Below the pieces are notes generated by a model. That model saw nothing but the letters and a program-made list of their open reading frames with translations. It searched no databases and was not told the origin of the DNA. DNA of 64,000 bases, from assembly GCF_002995845.1 (NCBI RefSeq), contig NZ_PVXP01000007.1, positions 1 to 64,000 on the forward strand, read 5' to 3'. Within the stretch, counting starts at the first letter, position 1. Each line of letters starts with the position of its first letter. Source of the DNA: Clostridium luticellarii. Lineage in GTDB: Bacteria > Bacillota > Clostridia > Clostridiales > Clostridiaceae. The translations under genes and the position numbers were made by a program. This document shows positions 14,160-24,006 of the stretch, in pieces.

Positions 14160-15872
14160 TTAATACTGAAACTCACTTTCACCTATGAACTCCCTTAAAA
14201 TAGAATTTCCGGGAACAAATTTTTTATCCACTTCTTTAAAAAAATGAAGAAAGCTCTTGAGTCTCAAAGCCTCATAATACACGGAACTGGAGCTCTCTAT
14301 TTTTTCCAATTCTCCAAGTGCATAATTTTTTAATACACAGAGTTCATATACTAAAGTGGAATTAAACATTACATCCGCATTCTCCTGGAATACAAAAATA
14401 TTCTTTTCCTCTCCTCTTTTTACAGAAGGCCACATTTTCAGTGTATCTTCACCATTATATCCTCTGAAAAGATAATCTCTCACCATTCTTCTTATAATCC
14501 TGACATCTGTGGTGGCTATTCTGTTATGATTGTCCAAATTTAACTGGGTAAGAGCGCTTATATATATTTTGAACTTGTTCTTTCGTGGAATGGCCGAGGT
14601 AAGAACTTCATTCAAACCATGTATTCCCTCAATTACAATTACACCATTTGTGGGAAGTTTTATACTCCTGCCTTCCCACTGCCTGACTCCCTTTTTAAAA
14701 TTAAACACTGGAAGCTCAACTTCACCGCCTTCCATGAGAGTCTTCAGATGATGATTGAAAAGTTTTAAATCAAGAGCATATATGGATTCAAAGTCATAGT
14801 TCCCATTTTCATCTTTGGGGGTATGCTCTCTATCTACAAAATAATCATCCAGTGATATTGGAATTGGTTTAATTCCATTTACCCTCAGCTGAACAGAAAG
14901 TCTCTTTGCAAAAGTGGTTTTTCCCGAGGAACTGGGACCTGCAATCAGTACAATTCTTACATCCTTCCTGTCACTTATCATATCGGCTATATTAGCTATT
15001 TTCTTTTCATGAAAGGCTTCTGCCACCTTTATAATGTCCCTGATTTCTCCGTTTTCCACCTTGCTGTTTAAAGATCCCACATCTCCCACATCCAGTATAT
15101 TTCCCCATCGCTCTGTTTCATAAAATATTCTGCTTAATTTTTTATATTCTACAAACTCAGGCAGGTGACAGGGATCGGATTCCACCGGATACCTGAGTAT
15201 AAAACCCGGTTTATAGTACATGAGATCAAATAATTTTATAACCCCTGTGGAAAAAGCCATGGAGCCATAAAAATAATCATATCTTCCATCCAATTCGTAT
15301 AACTTCACTTCTTCTGTATTTACATGATTTAAAAGTCTTACCTTGTCCTCCATATTATAGCTTTTGAAGATCTCCACAGCTTTTTTCCTGTCCATACTTA
15401 TTTTCTTTATGGGTATATCCAGCTTTATTATACTCTTCATTCTATCTTTTATTTTCTCTATATCTTTTTCTGAAAGTGGACTATCCTTGTGTATTTCTCC
15501 AAATATTCCCTTGCCCAGGGAATGCTCTATGGTCACCCTTGCATGGGGGAATAAATCGTATACAGACTTAATCAACACAAATTGAAGGGTTCTCACATAA
15601 GTTTTATTCCCGAGCTCATCTCTTATATCTACAATTCCAAAATTTCCAGATTCTTTTAGCGTACTCGTAAACTCAGAATATTTTCCATTTACTCTGGCCA
15701 GTACTACAGGTATATCCTGAGGTCCGTAATTGTCTTTAAATATTTTATATAAAATTGTATTATATTTTATTTTGATATTTTTACATTTCAATTTAAGATC
15801 TAACATATTATCTTTATTGTTTTTTAAGGTATCAATATCACTGTAACTTAAATCAGTGGTCAATTCACCCAT
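14160..15872 (-). CDS. TGS/uridine-kinase-like nucleoside kinase family protein
   Basis: A long protein (570 residues from ATG 15872, which follows AAGGGG; the first in-frame ATG is at 15917). The N-terminal part resembles the editing-domain region of threonyl-tRNA synthetase (HARVTIEHSLGKGIFG). The C-terminal part is a phosphoribulokinase/uridine-kinase P-loop domain with VLIAGPSSSGKTTFAKRLSVQL, followed by PISLDDYFVDR and VIVIEGIHGLNE. This fused form is widespread in clostridia as a putative nucleoside kinase. The substrate has not been settled to my knowledge. It is a single gene with no evident partner. Confidence 0.88.
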   Translation of the reverse strand: MGELTTDLSYSDIDTLKNNKDNMLDLKLKCKNIKIKYNTILYKIFKDNYGPQDIPVVLARVNGKYSEFTSTLKESGNFGIVDIRDELGNKTYVRTLQFVLIKSVYDLFPHARVTIEHSLGKGIFGEIHKDSPLSEKDIEKIKDRMKSIIKLDIPIKKISMDRKKAVEIFKSYNMEDKVRLLNHVNTEEVKLYELDGRYDYFYGSMAFSTGVIKLFDLMYYKPGFILRYPVESDPCHLPEFVEYKKLSRIFYETERWGNILDVGDVGSLNSKVENGEIRDIIKVAEAFHEKKIANIADMISDRKDVRIVLIAGPSSSGKTTFAKRLSVQLRVNGIKPIPISLDDYFVDREHTPKDENGNYDFESIYALDLKLFNHHLKTLMEGGEVELPVFNFKKGVRQWEGRSIKLPTNGVIVIEGIHGLNEVLTSAIPRKNKFKIYISALTQLNLDNHNRIATTDVRIIRRMVRDYLFRGYNGEDTLKMWPSVKRGEEKNIFVFQENADVMFNSTLVYELCVLKNYALGELEKIESSSSVYYEALRLKSFLHFFKEVDKKFVPGNSILREFIGESEFQY

Positions 15873-16021
15873 AAATTTCATCCCCTTAATTTTAGTGTCA
15901 TTATCATTATACTTCATATTTGTTGAAGAATGTTCTTATTTTGCTTATATTTTTTTGTATTAATGTAAGAATATAAGTGGATAGAAAATTTATGAGCACT
16001 TAACTTGAAAGGTGGTATTTT

Positions 16022-16702
16022 ATGTTTACAATACTTTTTAGAACAATTATATTATATTTATTCGTAGTAATATCCATGAGACTCATGGGCAAAAAACAAA
16101 TAGGTGAAATGGAACCTTTTGAACTGGCAATAGCAATAATGATATCGGAACTGGCATCTCTTCCAATGCAGGATACCAGGGTATCCATAACACATGGTAT
16201 AATTCCTATAATCACCCTTTTATCCATGCAGACGCTGCTGGCGGTTCTTCAGCTCAAAAGTGAAAAAATGAGACTTGTCTTCAGCGGCAAACCCAGCATA
16301 TTGATCAATAAAGGCAAGCTGGACTTAAAAAAGTTGAAAGACGATAAATTCAACATAAATAATTTGATGGAAGAGCTCAGAATGCAGGGGTATTACAATT
16401 TATCGGATATAGAATATGCCATACTTGAAACCAGCGGCCAGCTTTCAGTCATACCTAAAACAGAACTCTCCCCTGCTACCAAACAGGATTTAAAGATAAA
16501 ACCACCACAGGAAGGCCTGCCTGTGACTCTCATATTGGACGGCAAAATAAATTTTAAAAACCTGATTACGGCAAATAAGGATGAAAACTGGTTGAATCAG
16601 ATGATGAAAAAAAACAGCATATCTTCTGTAAAAGATGTCCTTGTAGCTGTGCTGGATTCAAAAGGGAAATTCTACTGCCAGTTAAAAGAAAAGAATGAAT
16701 AG
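16022..16702 (+). CDS. DUF421 (YetF-like) membrane protein
   Basis: Three hydrophobic segments lie in the first 80 residues (FRTIILYLFVVISMRLMGK, ELAIAIMISELASL and the HGIIPIITLLSMQTLLAVLQ region). A cytoplasmic domain of about 140 residues follows with the family features GKPSILINKGKLD, LMEELRMQGY and IEYAILETSGQLSV. The start ATG follows AAAGGTGG. In sporulating Firmicutes this family is paired with a DUF4363 gene, as here, 11 bases downstream. The molecular role is unknown. Confidence 0.88.
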   Translation: MFTILFRTIILYLFVVISMRLMGKKQIGEMEPFELAIAIMISELASLPMQDTRVSITHGIIPIITLLSMQTLLAVLQLKSEKMRLVFSGKPSILINKGKLDLKKLKDDKFNINNLMEELRMQGYYNLSDIEYAILETSGQLSVIPKTELSPATKQDLKIKPPQEGLPVTLILDGKINFKNLITANKDENWLNQMMKKNSISSVKDVLVAVLDSKGKFYCQLKEKNE

Positions 16703-16713
16703 GACGTGATCAC

Positions 16714-17094
16714 ATGAAAAGTACAATAATATCCTTTTCCATATTCGTGCTGATGCTTTTCTGCATAATATTTTCAATAAATTACCTGAACACCATATGT
16801 ACGAAATTGCAGGATTCAAATATAAAAGTAGAAAAATCCATACAGTCAAGCTCCTGGAAGGAGGCATATGAAAACTCCCAGAATTTTATGGAGGAATGGG
16901 AAAAATACTATCCAAAATTATCTATTTTTTCAGATCACAATGAAATAGAAGACATCAGCAATGAATCCCAGAAACTCCTGCAGCATATAAAACATAAAAA
17001 CTCGGAAGAATCACTATCCTCTGCAAATGTAATACAAAATTCACTGAAACATATAAGGGAAATGCAGCAGTTGAATATTCAAAATTTATTCTAG
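16714..17094 (+). CDS. DUF4363-like protein, partner of DUF421
   Basis: A 126-residue protein with an N-terminal membrane anchor (residues 4-25, IISFSIFVLMLFCIIFSI). A helical domain of about 95 residues follows, with a WKEAYENSQNFMEEWEKYYPK segment. The order and spacing behind DUF421 fit a small two-gene operon. Function is unknown. Confidence 0.8.
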   Translation: MKSTIISFSIFVLMLFCIIFSINYLNTICTKLQDSNIKVEKSIQSSSWKEAYENSQNFMEEWEKYYPKLSIFSDHNEIEDISNESQKLLQHIKHKNSEESLSSANVIQNSLKHIREMQQLNIQNLF

Positions 17095-17258
17095 CTTCTA
17101 TATATAAATACAGCTTCATGTTAAATGCCGCAAATAATTTTCTAAAGGCTGCAAGTCACTATGAAAAATAACAATTAATAGGTTATAATGTAAAGTGAAC
17201 AAACAAAAGATACAATTCTTTAACATAAAATATTTTATATTGAAAGGTGGAATATCAA

Positions 17259-18191
17259 ATGGCATTAGTTACTACTAAGAATATGTTCAAGAAAGCATAT
17301 CAGGGGAAATATTCAATAGGTGCTTTCAACATCAACAACCTGGAGATAATTCAAGGTGTGGTGAATGGGGCAAAAGCTAAAAATTCCGCTGTCATTTTAC
17401 AGTGCTCTGCAGGAGCATTAAAATATGCAGGTCCAAAATATTTAAAAGCCATGGTGGATGCCGCCATAGAGGAAACTGGAATTGATCTTGCTCTCCATCT
17501 GGATCACGGCCCTGATTTTGAAACCGTAAAATTATGTGTGGAAACAGGTTTTACATCAGTGATGTTTGACGGTTCACATTTGGATTATGAAGAGAATATA
17601 GCAAAAACAGAAGAAGTTGTAAAATATGCTCATGAATACGGTGTTGTAGTAGAAGCCGAACTTGGTGTACTAGCAGGTGTGGAGGATGACGTGTCTGCAG
17701 AAAAACACACATATACGGATCCTGACCAAGCAGTGGATTTTGTGGATAAAACAGGTGTGGATTCTCTGGCCATAGCCATAGGGACTTCTCATGGAGCATA
17801 TAAATTTCCGCCAAACTTCAAGCCAAAATTGAGATTTGACATATTGGAGGAAGTTCAGAACAAGCTGCCTAATTTTCCCATAGTACTCCATGGAGCTTCA
17901 TCTGTAGATCAAAATGATGTGGCAACCTGCAATAAATACGGCGGAGACCTGGCGGGTGCCAAGGGAATTCCAATAGACATGCTCAGAAAAGCTTCCTCCA
18001 TGGCAGTCTGCAAAATAAACATTGATACAGATTTAAGATTGGCCATGACTGCTGCTGTAAGAAAAACCTTCGGCGACAGTCCAAAAATCTTTGATCCTAG
18101 AAAATATCTGGGTGCCGGAAGAGATGCTATACAGAGAGTAGTGGAATACAAAATAGAAAATGTACTGGGTTCGGAAAATTCTCTAGAATAG
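17259..18191 (+). CDS. fba: Class II fructose-1,6-bisphosphate aldolase
   Basis: It cleaves fructose-1,6-bisphosphate to two triose phosphates in glycolysis. The start ATG at 17259 follows AAAGGTGG. An upstream in-frame GTG at 17247 lies in the ribosome-binding site itself. The 310-residue protein has GAFNINNLEIIQ near the N-terminus and the class II metal site (LALHLDHG, DGSH, VVLHGASS). It ends with the typical NKINIDTDLR segment, so a TIM-barrel aldolase of normal length. It is monocistronic, with a terminator at 18210-18242. Confidence 0.95.
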   Translation: MALVTTKNMFKKAYQGKYSIGAFNINNLEIIQGVVNGAKAKNSAVILQCSAGALKYAGPKYLKAMVDAAIEETGIDLALHLDHGPDFETVKLCVETGFTSVMFDGSHLDYEENIAKTEEVVKYAHEYGVVVEAELGVLAGVEDDVSAEKHTYTDPDQAVDFVDKTGVDSLAIAIGTSHGAYKFPPNFKPKLRFDILEEVQNKLPNFPIVLHGASSVDQNDVATCNKYGGDLAGAKGIPIDMLRKASSMAVCKINIDTDLRLAMTAAVRKTFGDSPKIFDPRKYLGAGRDAIQRVVEYKIENVLGSENSLE

Positions 18192-18209
18192 CTTATTACC
18201 CAATGTATC

Positions 18210-18242
18210 AGGAGACCTTCCTTTAATTTAAGAAAGTCTCCT
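18210..18242 (+). terminator. Terminator after fba
   Basis: AGGAGAC (18210-18216) pairs with GTCTCCT about 20 bases on, with TTC/GAA extending the stem inward. It lies about 20 bases past the fba stop. Confidence 0.6.
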
Positions 18243-18349
18243 ATTTCTGCAAATGGAATATATATGATTTTCATAGAATTAATTTTTTGCAGCTTGTTTT
18301 TATGGTATAATTCAATAGTAGTGTTCTATACAGGGAGATGAATTTTCTC

Positions 18350-18880
18350 ATGGAAGAGTGTGAAACCAGAATAATAAAAATAGATCCTGAGGATATACGC
18401 ATGAAATTAAAGGGCGCTGCCGCCTTAAAGGTCAAGATGGAAAATCAGATAAACTATATATATGATTTTGAAGATGGAAGCTTGATAAATAGCAAAGGTT
18501 ATGCCCGTATAAGGGTTGTGGAAGATCTAATACATAATTCCAGACATTTTTATATGACTACAAAAAAAATGCTCAGTCAGGATACATATAAAATAATGGA
18601 AGAAAATGAAACAGAAATATTGAATCCTGAAGCCGGGAAAAAAATTTTTGAATCCCTGGGGCTGAGATTGCTGCAGTCCGTAAAAAAGTACAGGGAAAGC
18701 TACAGATACAGGAACAGCCTAATTGAGATTGACATAAATGACAAATCCTTCTGCCCTTTTGCCTACGTGGAAATAGAGACCAAAAATGACGGAGACCTCT
18801 TTGAAATAGTGAATTTACTGGGTTATTCCATGGAAGATACCACCTCGGAAACCATATATGAAATACTGCACAAGGAATGA
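18350..18880 (+). CDS. CYTH-domain protein (putative triphosphatase/adenylate cyclase fold)
   Basis: The start at 18350 (MEECETRIIKID) is taken because it leaves room for the GGGAG site. An ATG at 18338 is directly adjacent to it. About 177 residues fold as a CYTH tunnel domain: ETRIIKIDPEDIR, then ARIRVVED, KKYRESYRYRNSLIEIDI and YVEIETKN. CYTH enzymes hydrolyse polyphosphate compounds or make cAMP. The exact reaction cannot be read here. The next gene, 38 bases downstream, may be in the same transcript. Confidence 0.8.
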   Translation: MEECETRIIKIDPEDIRMKLKGAAALKVKMENQINYIYDFEDGSLINSKGYARIRVVEDLIHNSRHFYMTTKKMLSQDTYKIMEENETEILNPEAGKKIFESLGLRLLQSVKKYRESYRYRNSLIEIDINDKSFCPFAYVEIETKNDGDLFEIVNLLGYSMEDTTSETIYEILHKE

Positions 18881-18918
18881 AATGCTCTATAGTTTAAAAT
18901 ACAAAAACGGGTGAATGT

Positions 18919-19797
18919 ATGTTTGGTTATGTAACTCCTTATAAAATGGAGCTTAAAATAAAAGATTATGAAAAATTCAAGGCATATTACTGCGGATTAT
19001 GCAGATCAATAAAGCACAACCTTGGAAATGTGCCCAGAGTTTTTTTAAACTATGACATGACTTTTCTGGCAATACTTTTAGATTCTCTGGAAGATGGAAG
19101 ACAAAACTATAAAAAGGAAAGATGTGTCCTTCATCCCATGAAGAAAAAGGTGATTTTGAAAGATAGTGAAGCTCTGGAATATGCAGCTTTCTGCAATATA
19201 TCCCTTGTCTATTTCAAACTTCTGGACGATGTCAGCGACGATATGTCTTTTTCAAGCAGGATACTTTCGTTTTACTTGAAAAGATATCTGAACAAAATGC
19301 CGGAGGATTTCAAGAAAAACTTCACATACATGAGCCGTAAACTCAAAAATTTATACGATCTTGAAAAAAATTCGAAAAATAAGTCCATAGACGTACTGGC
19401 ACATCCTTTTGGAGAACTTACAGGTTTTATACTCAGTTCTTTTAAAGATGGAGAATTTAAGGATAAGATATATTCTCTCGGTTATAATCTGGGAAAATGG
19501 ATATATATTATAGATGCACTGGATGATTTGAATACAGACATGTATCATGGAAAATTCAATGCCATAGAACACTGTTTTAACTGTGAAAATCTGCATTTTA
19601 AAGAATTCTCCAGGGAAGTAGAACCCAGGATAGATTTTATTTTGGGCATATGTGCTTCACAGTGCATGAATGCTTTCAATGAACTTCCTGTAAAAAGAAA
19701 TGAGGAGCTTCTTTACAATATACTGCAGTATGGACTTTTAGATAAAATGGATAAAGTTTTTAAAAGGGGCGTTTACAAAGATGAGAAATCCATATGA
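18919..19797 (+). CDS. DUF5685 family protein
   Basis: A 292-residue protein that begins [14 protein letters not shown] and has [10 protein letters not shown] (Cys pair near residue 30). It continues with [24 protein letters not shown] and [14 protein letters not shown]. This is the pattern of a clostridial family known only as DUF5685. It is all-helical in appearance, with no signal peptide. It overlaps the next gene, a J-domain protein, by 17 bases, so it is probably its translational partner and possibly its client or cofactor. The role is unknown. Confidence 0.82.
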   Translation: MFGYVTPYKMELKIKDYEKFKAYYCGLCRSIKHNLGNVPRVFLNYDMTFLAILLDSLEDGRQNYKKERCVLHPMKKKVILKDSEALEYAAFCNISLVYFKLLDDVSDDMSFSSRILSFYLKRYLNKMPEDFKKNFTYMSRKLKNLYDLEKNSKNKSIDVLAHPFGELTGFILSSFKDGEFKDKIYSLGYNLGKWIYIIDALDDLNTDMYHGKFNAIEHCFNCENLHFKEFSREVEPRIDFILGICASQCMNAFNELPVKRNEELLYNILQYGLLDKMDKVFKRGVYKDEKSI

Positions 19798-20377
19798 AGT
19801 ACTGGGAATAAAAGAAAATGCTTCAAAAGATGAAATAAAAAAAGCATATAGAAGTATGGCTAAAAAATACCACCCTGATCAATATGACAACAACCCGCTG
19901 AAGGATTTAGCCGAAAGCAAGATGAGAGAAATAAATGAAGCCTACGACTATTTGATGAAAAATGGATCAAATAATAATACCTATAACACCTCAAATGATA
20001 CCAATACCTACAGCGGTGAAAGCTCCACCATGTATCAATCAGTGGAAAACAATATAAACAGCGGTAATTTCAGAGATGCAGAATCAGAACTTTTAAGAAT
20101 GGGTACAAGAGATGCGGAGTGGAATTATCTCATGGGAATTCTGAACATGAGAAGAGGATGGTACAATGATGCCTACAACAATTTAAGTACTGCCTGCAGA
20201 TTGGATCCCAACAATTTTAAATATCAGAGTGCATTTAATAGATTGTCCGGAATGAACAGTTCCTATAGACAGCCTTATTATGGAAACCAGAGAAGAGATC
20301 CTGATATATGCAACATATGCGCTACCTTATACTGCCTGGATTGCCTTTGCGGCGGTGGAGACTGCGGCGGCTGTTAA
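19781..20377 (+). CDS. J-domain protein with a cysteine-rich tail
   Basis: An N-terminal DnaJ domain (residues 3-62) carries the HPD motif in KKYHPDQYD, so it should stimulate an Hsp70 ATPase. A Asn/Thr/Ser-rich linker follows, then a TPR-like helical segment (about 90-150), and a tail rich in cysteine ([12 protein letters not shown] and a Gly-Cys run ending DCGGC). The DnaJ zinc-finger and C-terminal substrate domains are absent, so it is not DnaJ itself. Its start overlaps the DUF5685 stop. The cysteine tail may bind metal. That is inference. Confidence 0.88.
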   Translation: MRNPYEVLGIKENASKDEIKKAYRSMAKKYHPDQYDNNPLKDLAESKMREINEAYDYLMKNGSNNNTYNTSNDTNTYSGESSTMYQSVENNINSGNFRDAESELLRMGTRDAEWNYLMGILNMRRGWYNDAYNNLSTACRLDPNNFKYQSAFNRLSGMNSSYRQPYYGNQRRDPDICNICATLYCLDCLCGGGDCGGC

Positions 20378-20407
20378 TAGTTAACGAATTAATGAGGTGA
20401 TTTTAAA

Positions 20408-20926
20408 ATGTCAGTAAAAACAAATGCGGCTTCCAGTATAGCCAAGGGAGGACTCTTGACTACCATCGGTGTCATTCTGATCTATATAAGCAGCGTAGTT
20501 CCTATAAACAAGGGTTCCATACTGACTTTGTCCTCACTTATCATACCCCTGGCTGTACTGATTACAAATTTGAGAAATGCTTTTACAGTTTATGCTGCTA
20601 CCTGCCTTTTATCCCTGCTCATATGCGGACTTAAAATGACGGTAATATCATATGTAATATTTTTTGGTCTCTATGGACTTGTTAAATATTACATTGAAAA
20701 GCTGAGAAAACTGCCTTTTGAAATTATACTGAAGCTGATTTTCTTCAACTTGTGTATAACCTTGCTGTTTTTAATATACAGTCTGTTTTTTCCAGGACTT
20801 TTAAAAATAAATTTTCATTTTTATGCAATTATAATAGGACTCCAGGTAGTATTTTTAGTATACGATTATCTTCTGACCCTGTTTATAAATTATATAAGCA
20901 AATATTTAGCTAAAAGGCTCAAATAA
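20408..20926 (+). CDS. Integral membrane protein of the DUF5685-DnaJ operon
   Basis: A 172-residue protein with four to five hydrophobic segments (GGLLTTIGVILIYISSVVP, LSSLIIPLAVLITN, AATCLLSLLICGL, IILKLIFFNLCITLLFLIYSLFF and IIIGLQVVFLVYDYLL). It lies 30 bases after the J-domain gene, with GAGGTG at the start. No family is certain. It may be an S-component-like or small transporter-like protein. The function is unknown. Confidence 0.75.
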   Translation: MSVKTNAASSIAKGGLLTTIGVILIYISSVVPINKGSILTLSSLIIPLAVLITNLRNAFTVYAATCLLSLLICGLKMTVISYVIFFGLYGLVKYYIEKLRKLPFEIILKLIFFNLCITLLFLIYSLFFPGLLKINFHFYAIIIGLQVVFLVYDYLLTLFINYISKYLAKRLK

Positions 20927-20949
20927 TACAAATTTCGTATTTTGTGCTA

Positions 20950-20977
20950 TTGACATATAAATTTTTGATGATATAAT
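20950..20977 (+). promoter_or_regulatory. Promoter of tRNA-Gln
   Basis: TTGACA (20950-20955), a 16-base spacer and TATAAT (20972-20977) lie 26 bases before the tRNA. Confidence 0.8.
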
Positions 20978-21003
20978 ATTTAGTGTTGAGATTTACAGGA
21001 TAT

Positions 21004-21078
21004 TGCCCATTCGCCAAATGGTAAGGCACCTGTCTCTGGAACAGGCATCTGTTGGTTCGAATCCAGCATGGGCAGCCA
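21004..21078 (+). tRNA. tRNA-Gln (anticodon CTG)
   Basis: A full cloverleaf with the CCA end encoded. The acceptor TGCCCAT (21004-21010) pairs with ATGGGCA (21068-21074). The D arm reads GCCAAATGGTAAGGC, the anticodon loop CTCTGGA gives CTG (Gln, codon CAG), and the T loop is TTCGAAT. Confidence 0.95.
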
Positions 21079-21079
21079 T

Positions 21080-21118
21080 AAAAGAGAGAACCCTTTGTTA
21101 AAAGAGTTCTCTTTTAAA
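21080..21118 (+). terminator. Terminator after tRNA-Gln
   Basis: Paired AGAGAAC and GTTCTCT arms are followed by TTTTAAAAT, just past the CCA end. Confidence 0.65.
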
Positions 21119-21136
21119 ATAATTTTGAATTAATTA

Positions 21137-21164
21137 TTGACAAAGTATTACCCAATATTATAAA
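21137..21164 (+). promoter_or_regulatory. Promoter of the leuS T-box leader
   Basis: TTGACA (21137-21142), a 16-base spacer and TATAAA (21159-21164). Confidence 0.7.
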
Positions 21165-21174
21165 ATATAAAAAA

Positions 21175-21410
21175 GTTAATACGGAGCTTAGAAGAAGGAG
21201 TAGTAGTATTTATACCACTAAAGAGAACTGTTGCCGGGTGAAAAACAGTGTGAATATAATATGAACTCACCTTAAGAGCTTATCTGAGAAAACAGATACG
21301 GTAGAAGCCGTTATTTTTTAAGGGAAACTGATTTATTGGTTTAATTAGAGTGGTACCGCGGAAGCTTAGCTTTTCGTCTCTTAAGATTTAAGAGATGAAA
21401 AGCTTTTTTA
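21175..21410 (+). promoter_or_regulatory. T-box leader controlling leuS
   Basis: The conserved T-box sequence GAGTGGTACCGCGG is at about 21347-21361, followed by a strong terminator (arms 21368-21383 and 21389-21404, then six T). Upstream is a long stem I with AGTA-type and GAA-CTC-A loops. The CTC in the context GAACTCACC (about 21263-21271) is the likely specifier, reading uncharged tRNA-Leu, which fits the downstream leuS. The antiterminator/terminator logic should raise leuS transcription when leucine is scarce. Confidence 0.92.
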
Positions 21411-21456
21411 ATTTGATATCAAGTGATTCTAAATTGTGAGCAAAGGAGAAGATTTT

Positions 21457-23889
21457 ATGTACAGTGTTGAAATTGATAAAAAGTGGCAGAAAAAATGGGA
21501 AGAAACAAATCTTTACAAATTTGATGAAAAACATATGGAGAATAAATTATACGTGCTGGAGATGTTTTCATATCCATCCGGAAGCAAGCTTCATGCAGGT
21601 CATTGGTTTAACTACGCTCCTGTGGATTCCTGGGCCAGACTGAAAAGAATGCAGGGATACAATGTATTTCAGCCTATGGGATTTGATGCCTTTGGACTCC
21701 CTGCTGAGAACTATGCCATAAAAACCGGAATTCATCCAAAAGACTCCACTGAGAAAAACATCGATACCATGGAAAAACAGCTCAAATCCATGGGGGCCAT
21801 GTTCAATTGGGACAATGAAGTCATCACCTGTCATCCTGATTATTACAGGTGGAATCAATGGCTGTTTTTACAGCTTTACAAGCACGGATTGGCCTATAGA
21901 AAAAATGCACCCGTAAACTGGTGCCCAAGCTGCAAGACAGTGCTTGCCAACGAACAGGTTAAGGAAGGTTGCTGCGAACGATGCGGCACGGAAGTCACCA
22001 AGAAGGATCTAACCCAGTGGTTTTTCAAAATTACGGATTATGCAGAGGAACTGTTACAGGATTTAGACAAAATAGATTGGCCATCAAAGACAAAAGCCAT
22101 GCAGAGACACTGGATAGGCAAATCCACAGGTACCAATGTAACCTTCAAGGTAGTTGATTCTACCGTTGAATTCAGTGTTTTTACTACCAGAGTTGACACA
22201 CTGTTTGGTGTCACCTATGTGGTCATATCTCCTGAAAATAATCTGGTGGATGAAATAACTCAAAATGCCTATAAAGGCGAAGTTGAAAGATACAAGGAAC
22301 AGGCAAAAAAACAGACTGACATTGAAAGACAGTCAATTACAAGAGAGAAGACCGGTGTGTTTACCGGCTCTTATGCGGTAAATCCTATAAATGGCAGAAA
22401 AGTTCCCATATGGGTTGGAGATTATGTACTAAACACTTATGGTACCGGCGCTGTAATGGCAGTTCCAGCCCATGATGAAAGAGATTTTGAATTCGCTACA
22501 AAATATAATCTCCCTATTGAAAGAGTTATAGAGGGTGGAGATTCCCTTCCCTACGTAGAATATGGCAAAATGATCAACAGCGGTAAATTCAATGGCTTAT
22601 CCACTGCAGAGGGCAAAAAAAACGTGACTGAAGAGCTTGAAAAAATGGGGCTTGGTTCCGGCAAGGTAAATTACAGATTGAGGGATTGGCTGATATCAAG
22701 GCAGAGATACTGGGGAACTCCAATTCCAGTAGTATATTGTGATAAATGCGGAGTGGTTCCAGTACCGGAGGATGAACTTCCTGTAAGGCTTCCCTACAAT
22801 GTGGAATTTTCTCCTGATGGTAAATCTCCTCTTTTAAAGTCGGAGGAATTCATAAATACAACCTGTCCTCACTGTGGAGGACCTGCAAGAAGAGAGGCCG
22901 ACACTCTGGATACCTTTGTATGTTCCTCCTGGTACTATTTAAGATATGTAGACAATAAGGACAGCAGCCAGGCTTTCAGTAAAGATAAAATAGATAAAAT
23001 GCTTCCTGTAGATATGTACGTAGGCGGCCCGGAGCATGCCTGCATGCACCTTCTATATGCCAGATTCATCACCAAGGCACTTAGAGATATGGGATTCCTG
23101 GATTTTGATGAACCCTTCCTGTCTTTAAGACATCAAGGTATAATACTTGGACCTGACGGCCAGAAAATGAGCAAATCCAAGGGGAACACCATATCTCCAG
23201 ACAGCTGCATACAACAGTATGGTTCTGATGTATTCAGAATGTATTTGATGTTTGGTTTCGACTACGCGGAAGGCGGTGCCTGGAGCGAAGACGGTATTAA
23301 ATCCATGGATAGATTTGTGGACAGAATAGAGAGGCTTGTAAATTCCACAAAAGAAATACTCAAAAACACAGAAGCTGGCAGGACTTCCATGGATAGTGCG
23401 GAAAAAGAATTGAATTATGTAAGAAATTTTTCAATAAAATCTGTATCGGAGGATACGGGCAAATTTCAATTCAATACGGCTATTGCCAGAATTATGGAGT
23501 TTACAAACGCCCTTTCCAAATATCTTCAGGAGGATAAAAAGAATTTATCCCTGCTAAAAGACAGCATACTTGATTTTATAAAGATTCTGGCTCCCTTTGC
23601 CCCTCATTTTTCGGAAGAACAGTGGCAGAGTCTGGGAATGGATTATTCCATATTCAATGAAAAATGGCCTGAATTCAACCCGGATGCACTTGTAAAAGAA
23701 GAAGTGGAGATAGCTATACAGATAAACGGAAAAATAAGAGCCAAGATAAATATTCCTACAGATTTAAATGAAGAAGAGATAAAAGAATTGTCCCTTTCCA
23801 ATGAAAATATAAAACCATTATTAGAGGGCAAAGATTTAAAGAAAGTCATAGTTGTAAAGGGAAGACTTGTAAATATAGTGGCAAAATAA
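21457..23889 (+). CDS. leuS: Leucyl-tRNA synthetase
   Basis: The start ATG at 21457 follows AAAGGAG. An in-frame GTG at 21436 lies in that site and is rejected. The 810-residue class I synthetase has the HIGH-type motif HAGH (near residue 47), the editing domain in the middle with its [15 protein letters not shown] segment, and KMSKSKGN (near 570). The C-terminal anticodon-binding domain ends at NIVAK. It is controlled by the T-box just upstream and followed by a terminator at 23920-23965. Confidence 0.97.
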   Translation: MYSVEIDKKWQKKWEETNLYKFDEKHMENKLYVLEMFSYPSGSKLHAGHWFNYAPVDSWARLKRMQGYNVFQPMGFDAFGLPAENYAIKTGIHPKDSTEKNIDTMEKQLKSMGAMFNWDNEVITCHPDYYRWNQWLFLQLYKHGLAYRKNAPVNWCPSCKTVLANEQVKEGCCERCGTEVTKKDLTQWFFKITDYAEELLQDLDKIDWPSKTKAMQRHWIGKSTGTNVTFKVVDSTVEFSVFTTRVDTLFGVTYVVISPENNLVDEITQNAYKGEVERYKEQAKKQTDIERQSITREKTGVFTGSYAVNPINGRKVPIWVGDYVLNTYGTGAVMAVPAHDERDFEFATKYNLPIERVIEGGDSLPYVEYGKMINSGKFNGLSTAEGKKNVTEELEKMGLGSGKVNYRLRDWLISRQRYWGTPIPVVYCDKCGVVPVPEDELPVRLPYNVEFSPDGKSPLLKSEEFINTTCPHCGGPARREADTLDTFVCSSWYYLRYVDNKDSSQAFSKDKIDKMLPVDMYVGGPEHACMHLLYARFITKALRDMGFLDFDEPFLSLRHQGIILGPDGQKMSKSKGNTISPDSCIQQYGSDVFRMYLMFGFDYAEGGAWSEDGIKSMDRFVDRIERLVNSTKEILKNTEAGRTSMDSAEKELNYVRNFSIKSVSEDTGKFQFNTAIARIMEFTNALSKYLQEDKKNLSLLKDSILDFIKILAPFAPHFSEEQWQSLGMDYSIFNEKWPEFNPDALVKEEVEIAIQINGKIRAKINIPTDLNEEEIKELSLSNENIKPLLEGKDLKKVIVVKGRLVNIVAK

Positions 23890-23919
23890 AAGCAGGCTTA
23901 ATACTCACTATATAAATAT

Positions 23920-23965
23920 AAGTGCAAATGCTAAATAATCATTAATTTGGCATCTGCACTTTTTT
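23920..23965 (+). terminator. Terminator after leuS
   Basis: AAGTGCAAATGC (23920-23931) pairs with GGCATCTGCACTT (23949-23961) and a run of six T follows. Confidence 0.85.
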
Positions 23966-24006
23966 GTGGGCAGTTTTCACCTGAACCTGAGAATAACTCG
24001 ATGACA

